Shown here piece by piece: positions 34,706-41,912 of a stretch of 64,000 nt of DNA (position 1 is the stretch's first letter; every line of letters begins with the position of its first letter). Under the pieces are notes generated by a model that had not been told where the DNA came from, did no database searches, and worked only from the letters and a program-made list of their open reading frames with translations. The DNA comes from CAXXOK01 sp963675365 (GTDB lineage Bacteria; Bacillota; Clostridia; Christensenellales; Aristaeellaceae): positions 62,001 to 126,000 of the forward strand of contig CAXXVA010000001.1 of the NCBI GenBank assembly GCA_963675365.2, written 5' to 3'. The position numbers were made by a program, and so were the translations under genes.

Positions 34706-35533
34706 ATGAAACGACTGCTCAAGATCACCCTGATTCTTCTGCTCATGGCAGGCGCTGTACCCGCGGCCGCGCAGGTGCAGTGGCATCTGGAGATCAACGC
34801 CGCGTTTTCGATGCTGGAGGAAGATAACCCGTTTCTATTGCGCTATAACGAGATCACGGGCGCGGATATTCAGGCGCGCTTCCCGCTGGGACTGCCCTAC
34901 ATGTTCGGCGGCAAGGACGAGGCGAATTTGCTGTTGCCCTGGCATTCCCTGGAAACTACGAAAAACTTCATCAAGGGCGAAAAATACCTGTACGGCTTCG
35001 ATTGTTCCGGCTTCAGTAACTGGATCAACTTCCAGTGCGGCAAGCCGCAGCATGAGGGGCTTGAACAATTGCTTTACAACCGCGGGCGGTACCGAAATAA
35101 CCATATCAGCGTTACAGGCGTGCCCATCGACAGCCTGTACATGGAGCTGGAGGTCGGCGATTACCTGATCCTGGACTCCGGCACCAGCGGGCGGCATATT
35201 ATGATGTTTATCGGCACGCTCCAGGATTTTGGCTACACGGCGGAAAGCGCGCCGGAGCTCAAGGATTACCTGACCTACCCCCTGATGGTACACTGCGGCC
35301 TGTGCCCGCCTTATGCGGAGCGCTACCAGGCCTATATTGATGAAAACGGTCTGGACTGCAACACCACCGACGGCGGCGTGGCTATCGCCATCGTCGGCGT
35401 TCCCCAAAGCGACGCTCCCCACTACCTGTATACGCAGAACTATGACCACTACTACTTCGACCTGGACGGATATTTTCTCCGGGATTACGATTTGGACACT
35501 TACGCGGCCTATGTTTGGTTTCGGATGGATTAA
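34706..35533 (+). CDS. Secreted NlpC/P60-like cysteine hydrolase
   Basis: A 275-residue exported protein. The ATG 5 bases after CGGAGG gives a signal peptide (MKRLLKITLILLLMAGAVPAAAQ). The segment YGFDCSGFSNWINFQCG has the NlpC/P60 nucleophile Cys, and GRHIMMFIG supplies the His, so it may cleave wall peptides. There is no SH3 or LysM wall-binding domain, unlike most endopeptidases. The C-terminal third is aromatic-rich (YDHYYFDLDGYF) and unfamiliar. Confidence 0.8.
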   Translation: MKRLLKITLILLLMAGAVPAAAQVQWHLEINAAFSMLEEDNPFLLRYNEITGADIQARFPLGLPYMFGGKDEANLLLPWHSLETTKNFIKGEKYLYGFDCSGFSNWINFQCGKPQHEGLEQLLYNRGRYRNNHISVTGVPIDSLYMELEVGDYLILDSGTSGRHIMMFIGTLQDFGYTAESAPELKDYLTYPLMVHCGLCPPYAERYQAYIDENGLDCNTTDGGVAIAIVGVPQSDAPHYLYTQNYDHYYFDLDGYFLRDYDLDTYAAYVWFRMD

Positions 35534-35599
35534 GTTAAGATAACGATATGAACGTCGTCCCAATCCCCCCCAAAAAATAGTATACCTGTTGGTTCCTCT

Positions 35600-35623
35600 A
35601 AAAACCCCGCGCATCGCACGGGG
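35600..35623 (-). terminator. Terminator of the amtB transcript
   Basis: Minus strand: CCCCGTGC / GCGCGGGG around a GAT loop (one mismatch), followed by five T. It lies about 260 bases after the amtB stop and leaves a long 3' untranslated region holding two repeat copies. Confidence 0.7.
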
Positions 35624-35640
35624 CGTTTGGAAATGTATTC

Positions 35641-35691
35641 GCATCCATCGTGGTGAAAATGCCTGAGATACGTGCAAGCAAAAGCGGCAAA
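35641..35691 (-). repeat. Half copy of the 3'-UTR element
   Basis: A direct repeat of 35750-35800: 45 of 51 bases agree by hand count, including GCCTGAGATACG and AAGCAAAAGCGGCAAA on the plus strand. The CTTAC/GTAAG hairpin half is missing and is replaced by another imperfect hairpin (GGTGAATGCCCG / CGGGTATTACC, plus 35704-35734). Confidence 0.65.
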
Positions 35692-35749
35692 CAATTCAGA
35701 GAGGGTGAATGCCCGACCAGTACCCGGGTATTACCACAGAACCTTATCC

Positions 35750-35842
35750 GCATCCAGCCTGATGAGAATGCCTGAGATACGCGAAAGCAAAAGCGGCAAA
35801 GGGCTGAGCTTACTCATTCGTAAGTGATGCCCTTTGCCGCTT
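35750..35842 (-). repeat. Structured 3'-UTR element, amtB copy
   Basis: Minus strand: a 14-bp perfect outer stem (AAGCGGCAAAGGGC / GCCCTTTGCCGCTT at plus 35791-35804 and 35829-35842) encloses ATCA, the top stem CTTAC / GTAAG, and CTCA. Then CGTATCTCAGGCATTCTCATCAGG follows. It shares layout and the unpaired bases with the ppdK copy at 10024-10110. The 35534-35881 interval holds no gene. Confidence 0.65.
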
Positions 35843-35881
35843 GTAGCTAACAAAGTAGGTCAGGTATTGTCGTCAGGCTGG

Positions 35882-37660
35882 TTATTCCACGTCCTGCAGA
35901 GCGTCGTAACCCTCTTCGCCGGTACGGACTTTGATCACGTTCTCCACGTCGTAGACGAAGATCTTGCCATCGCCGATGTGTCCGGTGTACAGGGCGGTTT
36001 TCGCCGCTTCGATCACGGTGCGCACGGGGATTTTGCAAACCACGAGCTCGACCTGGATCTTGGGCAGGAGGTTGGTTTCCATTTCGACGCCGCGGTAGTA
36101 CTCCGGACGTCCTTTCTGCATGCCGCAGCCCAGAACCTGGGTTACCGTCATGCCGGTCACGCCGATGCCGTCCATCGCAGCCTTGAGGGCTTCGAACTTG
36201 GACTGCTTGGTGATGATGACGACGTTGGTCATCTTCTGGCCGTCGGCAACCGCGTCGTCGACGACTTTCTTTTCCTTGGAAACCATCACAGGCACGGCCT
36301 TCTCGATGGGAGCGGCTTCCTGCGGGATATCCACTTCGTCACCCAGGGGGATTTCGCCGCGGCTCATGGGAAGCATGAAGTCCGCATACGCGCTGGCCAG
36401 TCCGTGTTCTTCGATATCCAGGCCGCGAATTTCTTCGGCAGCCGACACGCGCAGGCCGATGGTGTATTTGATGATCAGGAACGCAATGGTCATGGTTACG
36501 GCAACCCAGGCCGCGATGGACACGATACCCAGCGCCTGTACGCCTACCAGATGCCAGCCGCCGCCGTAGAACACGCCGCCGTCAACCGCGAAGAAGCCGA
36601 CCAGCAGGGTGCCCAGTGCGCCGCAGATACCGTGAACGGCAACCGCGCCGACCGGATCGTCGATCTTGAGGACTTTGTCCAGCAGTTCCACGCCCAGTAC
36701 CACGGCGATGCCGGCGATGATGCCGATCAGGAACGCGCCGAAGGGATTAACCGACGCACAGCCCGCGGTGATGGCAACAAGGCCAGCCAGCGCGCCGTTG
36801 AGCGTCATGGATACGTCGGGTTTCTTGTAGCGGAACCAGGTAAACAGCATGGTGGTGCACGCTGCCGCCGCCGCCGCAATGTTTGTGGTCATGAAGATGG
36901 AGCCGATCGCAACAGTGTTGTCGCCAGTGGCCGACAGCGTGGAGCCGGGGTTGAACCCGAACCAGCCAAACCACAGCAGGAACACGCCCAGGGCGCCCAG
37001 CGTAATGCTGTGGCCGAGGATCGCGCGGGGCTTTTTGTCTTTGCCGTACTTGCCGATGCGGGGCCCGAGGATGATTGCGCCGACCAGACCGGCGATACCG
37101 CCGACCATGTGCACAACAGTGGAGCCTGCGAAGTCGATATAGCCCTTCTGGAAGAGCCAGCCGTCCGCATTCCATACCCAGCCGCCGGAGATCGGATAGA
37201 TGACAGCGCTAATGATCAGTGAGTATAAGCAATAGCTGACAAATTTCGTACGTTCTGCCATCGCACCGCTGACGATGGTGGCGGCGGTGGCTGCGAACAC
37301 GGTCTGAAACATTAGGAAAGTAAACATGCTTGGATCAGCAGCGGAAGCGTTTGCAACAAACAGATCAACCGCACCGATGAACCCGTTGCTTTGACCAAAC
37401 ATCAACGAGTAACCGATGATCCAGTAAACGACTGCGCCGATAGAGAAGTCCATGAGGTTTTTCATGATGATGTTGCCGGCGTTTTTGGCGCGGGTGAAGC
37501 CTGCCTCTACCATGGCAAAGCCTGCCTGCATCAAGAATACCAACGCGGTGGCAAACAACACCCATACGGTATCAACCGCCGATACCAGAGATGCGATATT
37601 CGTTGCCTGGGTCGCGACTTCGGCTGCTACATCTGTAGCCATTGTTACGAGCAAATGCAT
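35882..37660 (-). CDS. Ammonium transporter fused to a P-II signalling domain (AmtB-GlnK)
   Basis: A 592-residue membrane protein. Residues 1-405 form an Amt channel of about 11 helices with the twin histidines (STVVHMVGGIAG and AVHGICGALG). A charged linker leads to a C-terminal P-II domain (about 476-592: MTNVVIITKQSKFEALKAAM, T-loop GCGMQKGRPEYYRGVEM, B-loop TGHIGDGKIFVYDVENV). P-II normally plugs Amt when nitrogen is plentiful; here plug and channel are one chain. The uridylylated T-loop Tyr51 position is Met (about 527). The ATG at 37660 is set by GGAGG 7 bases upstream. It lies downstream of glnA. Confidence 0.93.
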   Translation of the reverse strand: MHLLVTMATDVAAEVATQATNIASLVSAVDTVWVLFATALVFLMQAGFAMVEAGFTRAKNAGNIIMKNLMDFSIGAVVYWIIGYSLMFGQSNGFIGAVDLFVANASAADPSMFTFLMFQTVFAATAATIVSGAMAERTKFVSYCLYSLIISAVIYPISGGWVWNADGWLFQKGYIDFAGSTVVHMVGGIAGLVGAIILGPRIGKYGKDKKPRAILGHSITLGALGVFLLWFGWFGFNPGSTLSATGDNTVAIGSIFMTTNIAAAAAACTTMLFTWFRYKKPDVSMTLNGALAGLVAITAGCASVNPFGAFLIGIIAGIAVVLGVELLDKVLKIDDPVGAVAVHGICGALGTLLVGFFAVDGGVFYGGGWHLVGVQALGIVSIAAWVAVTMTIAFLIIKYTIGLRVSAAEEIRGLDIEEHGLASAYADFMLPMSRGEIPLGDEVDIPQEAAPIEKAVPVMVSKEKKVVDDAVADGQKMTNVVIITKQSKFEALKAAMDGIGVTGMTVTQVLGCGMQKGRPEYYRGVEMETNLLPKIQVELVVCKIPVRTVIEAAKTALYTGHIGDGKIFVYDVENVIKVRTGEEGYDALQDVE

Positions 37661-37686
37661 TGTCTCTCCTCCTTGATTTTGAATAT

Positions 37687-37811
37687 AAAAAACCAAGCCT
37701 ATCCTGCGCTCGTCTTTGAGCGATGACCGGTGACGATGGGCAGCGCCCATTGCGAACACATGACGGCTTGTTTTTTATCGGGTTGGGGGGTGAGCATCCA
37801 CATCCTTGTGG
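37687..37811 (-). promoter_or_regulatory. Candidate attenuator between glnA and amtB, with ANTAR-like hexaloops
   Basis: In the 177-base gap the minus strand folds as a long stem, AAAAAACAAGCC / GGCTTGGTTTTTT (plus 37765-37776 with 37687-37699). It encloses ATGGGC-GCT-GCCCAT and CGCTC-AAAGAC-GAGCG (plus 37707-37722) and ends in T6 just before the amtB ribosome-binding site. Loop AAAGAC, and loop AAGGAT of the upstream hairpin CCAC...GTGG (plus 37798-37811), have A at position 1 and G at 4, as in ANTAR-bound RNA hexaloops. The two are further apart than in known ANTAR sites. Confidence 0.4.
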
Positions 37812-37837
37812 GCTCATTGCGGAGCCTTTCCGCCGGT

Positions 37838-39925
37838 TTAGTAGAACAGGATGTCCTGATAGGTGGGCAGCGGCCAGACCTTCTTATCCACGATGGCTTC
37901 CAGCGCGTCCCCGTGAGCACGGACTTCGTTCATCGCGGTGATAATGGTGTCGTGGGAGTAGGCTGCCTGCTTAAGCACATCCAATTCTTCGTCCTGTCCG
38001 GCGATGACTTTGTCCAGCGTGTCCAGTGCGACGGCCAATGCGCTGGTATGGTCGCTCAGCTTGGCCAACAGGGCTTTTTCGGCGTCCACGGAGAGCGATG
38101 CGGAGATGCTCTGCTTGGCGCTTGCGGCCAGTGCGACTTCCTTGCTGTAGGTAAGCGCTGCCGGGAGAATCAGCGTGTGGGCCATATTGGACATACACAT
38201 CGCTTCGATGTTGATGACCTTGATGTACTTCTCAAGCTTGACTTCATAACGGCTGTGCACTTCGGTCTCGGTAAAGATGCCATGCTTTTTATAAAGCGCA
38301 ACATTTTTCTCGGCGATGTAGTAGGGAGCCGCGTCCACTGTGGACCGTAGATTCATCAAACCGCGCTTTTCAGCTTCCACGACCCAGGAGGGGTCATAGT
38401 TGTTGCCGTTGAAGATGATTTGCTTGTGCTCTTTGAGCACGCGGCGAATCAACGTGTTAAGCGCGGCGGTGAAATCGTCCGCTTTTTCCAGCTCGTCGGC
38501 AAACTGGCAAAGGCTTTCGGCAATCGCGGTGGTCAGGTTGATATTCGGGCTGGAGATGGACTGCGACGAACCGAGACTGCGGAACTCGAACTTGTTGCCG
38601 GTGAAGGCAAACGGCGAGGTGCGGTTACGGTCGGTGTTATCCTTGGGGAATGCCGGGAGCACGTCCACGCCCAGCAGCATGCTTTCACGCTTGTGGCCGT
38701 TGTAGGCGCTCTCGCTGACGATGGCGTCGATCACTGCGGTCAGCTCGTCGCCCAGGAACATGGAGATGATGGCCGGCGGCGCTTCGTTGGCACCCAGGCG
38801 GTGATCATTGCCGGCGGATGCGATGGACACGCGGAGCAAATCCTGATAATCATCCACAGCCTTGATCACCGCGGCGAGGAACAGCAGGAACTGTGCGTTC
38901 TCGTTGGGGGTATCGCCCGGATCCAGCAGGTTCATGCCGGTATCGGTGGACAGGGAATAGTTGTTATGCTTACCCGAGCCATTGACGCCCGCAAAAGGTT
39001 TCTCGTGCAGCAGGCAGGTGAGGCCGTGCTTGTCGGCAACGCGCTTCATGACTTCCATGGCGAGCTGGTTATGGTCCGCCACCAGATTGACAACGGCAAA
39101 CACCGGCGCCATCTCGTGCTGCGCGGGAGCCACTTCGTTGTGCTCGGTTTTGGAGTATACACCGAGTTTCCAAAGCTCTTCGTTGAGTTCCTTCATGAAC
39201 GCGGATACGCGGGTGCGGATCGCGCCGAAGTAATGATCTTCCAATTCCTGACCCTTGGACGGCGGAGCGCCGAACAGCGTACGGCCGGTTGTGATCAGGT
39301 CGGGACGCTTTTTAAAATCTCCCTTATCGATCAGGAAGTATTCCTGCTCGGGGCCTGCTGTGGGGAACACGCGCTTTACGTCTTCGTTGCCGAAGAACTT
39401 CAGTACGCGCAGAGCCTGCTTGTTGAGGGCCTGCATGGAGCGCAGCAGAGGGGTTTTCTTATCCAGGGCTTCGCCGCCGTAGCTGCAGAACGCCGTGGGA
39501 ATGCAAAGGCTTCCGTCTTTGATAAAGGCATAGCTGGTGGGGTCCCAAGCGGTATAGCCGCGGGCTTCAAACGTAGCGCGGATGCCGCCGCTGGGGAAGG
39601 AGCTCGCGTCCGGCTCGCCCTGCACGAGCTCTTTGCCCGAGAACTCCAGCAGCACGCTGCCGTCGCCCTTGGGTTTAATGAACGAATCGTGCTTTTCGGC
39701 CGTGATGCCGGTCATCGGCTGGAACCAATGGGTATAATGCGTGGCGCCAAGTTCAAGCGCCCAGTCTTTCATCGCGTTGGCGACGACACCCGCGATTTCC
39801 GGATCAAGCGATTGCCCTCCCTCGATAGTACGTTTGAGGGCTTTGTAGGTTTCTTTGGGGAGACGCTTCTGCATAACAGCGTCGTTGAATACATTTTCCC
39901 CGAACCGTTCGCATGAGTTCATCAC
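37838..39925 (-). CDS. glnA: Glutamine synthetase type III
   Basis: Makes glutamine from glutamate, ammonia and ATP. At 695 residues it is the long GSIII (GlnN) type of Bacteroidota, cyanobacteria and Clostridia, unrelated in length to the usual 450-residue GlnA. Visible parts: the GSIII N-terminus (HWFQPMTGITAEKHDSF), GPEQEYFLID (metal Glu), the ATP/glutamate site (KTEHNEVAPAQHEMAP, HEKPFAGVNGSGKHNN) and ASAGNDHRLGANEAPP. The start is GTG at 39925 (GGAGG 8 bases upstream) or ATG at 39922. It has a consensus promoter and leads into the ammonium transporter gene. Confidence 0.95.
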   Translation of the reverse strand: MMNSCERFGENVFNDAVMQKRLPKETYKALKRTIEGGQSLDPEIAGVVANAMKDWALELGATHYTHWFQPMTGITAEKHDSFIKPKGDGSVLLEFSGKELVQGEPDASSFPSGGIRATFEARGYTAWDPTSYAFIKDGSLCIPTAFCSYGGEALDKKTPLLRSMQALNKQALRVLKFFGNEDVKRVFPTAGPEQEYFLIDKGDFKKRPDLITTGRTLFGAPPSKGQELEDHYFGAIRTRVSAFMKELNEELWKLGVYSKTEHNEVAPAQHEMAPVFAVVNLVADHNQLAMEVMKRVADKHGLTCLLHEKPFAGVNGSGKHNNYSLSTDTGMNLLDPGDTPNENAQFLLFLAAVIKAVDDYQDLLRVSIASAGNDHRLGANEAPPAIISMFLGDELTAVIDAIVSESAYNGHKRESMLLGVDVLPAFPKDNTDRNRTSPFAFTGNKFEFRSLGSSQSISSPNINLTTAIAESLCQFADELEKADDFTAALNTLIRRVLKEHKQIIFNGNNYDPSWVVEAEKRGLMNLRSTVDAAPYYIAEKNVALYKKHGIFTETEVHSRYEVKLEKYIKVINIEAMCMSNMAHTLILPAALTYSKEVALAASAKQSISASLSVDAEKALLAKLSDHTSALAVALDTLDKVIAGQDEELDVLKQAAYSHDTIITAMNEVRAHGDALEAIVDKKVWPLPTYQDILFY

Positions 39926-40025
39926 GTAGCGATACCTCCTGATATGATGGATTGCGGCCTGCGCCGCAGAACATAGACAAAAACGACACCTCTGGATAGC
40001 ACAAATAATCCTCAGCGCCGTTGCT

Positions 40026-40065
40026 GTATACTGCGGAGTATACCGTACCCGTTACAGGGTGTCAA
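40026..40065 (-). promoter_or_regulatory. glnA promoter with GTATAC repeats over the -10
   Basis: Minus strand: perfect TTGACA (plus 40060-40065), 17 bases, TATACT (plus 40037-40042). The palindrome GTATAC occurs twice with a 6-base gap (plus 40026-40031 and 40038-40043), covering the -10 and start site. The spacer holds ACCC...GGGT. These look like operator sites, but I cannot name the regulator. Confidence 0.7.
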
Positions 40066-40114
40066 GATGAAGTTTGTTCTTTGCTTGTACTTAAAGAACC
40101 CCGAAAACACGCGC

Positions 40115-41689
40115 TTATTCACCTTGCGGAGCCGTGATCTGGGGCAGGTTGATATAGGGCAGGAACAGGATTCCGCCCTTGACCACCGCCCGGGACAGGA
40201 GCGATTGCAAATCCTCCGCCGACATCTGCTTGAGGTCCGTTGCCTGTGCCGCGTCAAACGCCTCGGGCGTCCACTGTGAGGTAGTCGCGCCGGACAGGGT
40301 CAGCGTGACCGTCTGGGCCATATCGTCGCCCGAGACCGTCAGGGACAGGTCGGCGCTCGTGGGCGAGGTTTTGGTCACCAGGCTTGCGAACTTCATATCC
40401 AGCGTGAGGTCCGTTTTGGAAAACACGGCGTAGCCGGAAGCGTCCTCGCCGTCGGGGATCGCCGCGGGCTCGATGAACAGTTTCAAAGTCTGGTATTGCG
40501 TTTCATAGCCGTTGAGATCCTTGGTGGTCTGCGACAAACTGCTCAAATCAAACGTCGCCCAGTACGCGGGCTTAGCCGTACCGTCCGCTTCCGTGCTTGT
40601 GAACAGGAGCGTACCGTGATATGCCTCGGTGCCGCCTGCGACCTCCTGGCTGCGGTAGTTCAGCTCCAGATAGCTGTCGATGGTTTGCAGGCTCAGGGTG
40701 TTATCCAAAGGCATATCCGCCCCGCTCTGTGCGTAGGAATAGGAAAGGGTCGCCGCACCCGAGACGCTGTCGTATAGCGGCATGACAATCTGCAGTTCCA
40801 GCGTGTCGCCCTGGAGACTCAGCACGCGGCGGACCGTAAGGTCGTCCTCCAAAGGCAGTCCGTCCACCGCATAGAAGTAGTACGGCTGCAGATCGGGATC
40901 CAGATAAAGCGCCGCCTGCTCGGCGGGCATCATGGCCGTGAGGATCCCTAAAAATGCTTCGTCGTTCATCAGGTCGAGTATCAGCTGCTTGAGCTGCGCT
41001 TTCATGGCGGCGGGCGGCAGACGGTAGGAGATTTCCATCGCGGACGACCCGTCGTCCAGCGTTGTCGTCTGTACGTCTTCGCGGTAGCCGTCCAGCCAGA
41101 AATCGATCTGGGTCAGATAATCCTGCGCCGCGGTATCGATCGTGCTGGTGTTCGCGCTTATAAGATAGTTGATCATTTCAGATATAAACGAAGTCGTTCC
41201 CGGCATCAGCCCGGTCGCCTGCGAAAGTTCCGAAACGGCGGACGGCGCGCCCTGCACGCCGGCGGCGCTGAGCAGAGGCTCCAAAACGTCCGCGTCCAGC
41301 AGATACCAGCCGTCGTCCAGCATCGAGCTTTGCATGTACAGGTCCCCGCCCTGCAGCGAGAACTCCGCGCTGCCCTGCTGGGCGTCGCCTTCGCCGACCG
41401 TCAGGTTGAGGCGCGATTCGGCCGGAGCCGTGTCGTCTCCCTTTTGCTGAATATAGGAAACCCCCATCACGATCGGCATGATCGTGGAAACCGCGTCGCT
41501 TTCACGCCCGTCCACGGCCAGGGAGGTGATGGTCAGCGTGCCTTGAAATCCGCTGCCGTATTCCAGCTGCTTGACAAACTTTTCGGCCATCGTGTAGGAT
41601 ACGTCCTCCGCCGTTTGCGCGGCGGCGCTTGCGGCGCACAGAAGAAGCGCCAGTCCAAAGGCCGCGATGCGATAGGCTATTTTCTTCAT
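40115..41689 (-). CDS. Large secreted protein of unknown function (B)
   Basis: A 524-residue exported protein, the last gene of the GH127-dus operon. Start: GGGAGG 6 bases before the ATG at 41689. A signal peptide is clear (MKKIAYRIAAFGLALLLCAASAAA, cleavage before QTAEDV). There is no lipobox, wall anchor or known domain. The body is beta-rich, with stretches such as FSLQGGDLYMQSSMLDDGWYLL and TLELQIVMPLYDSVSGAATLSYSY. Its plan resembles the preceding gene. Possibly a half-barrel ligand-binding protein; this is a guess. Confidence 0.75.
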   Translation of the reverse strand: MKKIAYRIAAFGLALLLCAASAAAQTAEDVSYTMAEKFVKQLEYGSGFQGTLTITSLAVDGRESDAVSTIMPIVMGVSYIQQKGDDTAPAESRLNLTVGEGDAQQGSAEFSLQGGDLYMQSSMLDDGWYLLDADVLEPLLSAAGVQGAPSAVSELSQATGLMPGTTSFISEMINYLISANTSTIDTAAQDYLTQIDFWLDGYREDVQTTTLDDGSSAMEISYRLPPAAMKAQLKQLILDLMNDEAFLGILTAMMPAEQAALYLDPDLQPYYFYAVDGLPLEDDLTVRRVLSLQGDTLELQIVMPLYDSVSGAATLSYSYAQSGADMPLDNTLSLQTIDSYLELNYRSQEVAGGTEAYHGTLLFTSTEADGTAKPAYWATFDLSSLSQTTKDLNGYETQYQTLKLFIEPAAIPDGEDASGYAVFSKTDLTLDMKFASLVTKTSPTSADLSLTVSGDDMAQTVTLTLSGATTSQWTPEAFDAAQATDLKQMSAEDLQSLLSRAVVKGGILFLPYINLPQITAPQGE

Positions 41690-41912
41690 GCTATTCCTCC
41701 CGGCGGCAAGCCGCCTCACCGATCTCATCCCATCCGGTTACTTTCATGAATATTCCCGCACGTCCGGACTGTGCAAGCGAATATCCGCCGCCTGCCGAAA
41801 CGCGGTCGATCACCCGGAAGCAAACGCAGACGGGATTTTCGGTCATCTGCGCGGCCGCCGCTCCTTTGGCCGATTTTACTCCTTTTTCATCCGCTTGTCC
41901 ACCGAGGACCCG

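Noticed and set aside
35701..35734. Sequence GAGGGTGAATGCCCGACCAG looked like the FMN riboswitch core.
   Set aside because: Only the first conserved stretch is similar. The rest of the FMN aptamer (GATTTGGTGA, GCCGACGGT) is missing and no riboflavin gene follows.
35757..35795. CTGATGAG ... GAAA resembles a hammerhead ribozyme core.
   Set aside because: Stem II does not pair, and the other two copies of the element lack CTGATGA, so the match is chance.
35834..37222. A 462-codon plus-strand frame opposite the ammonium transporter, and a similar one at 38420-39916 opposite glnA.
   Set aside because: Both mirror the well-supported minus-strand genes and read as low-complexity His/Asp/Gln-rich chains without start signals.
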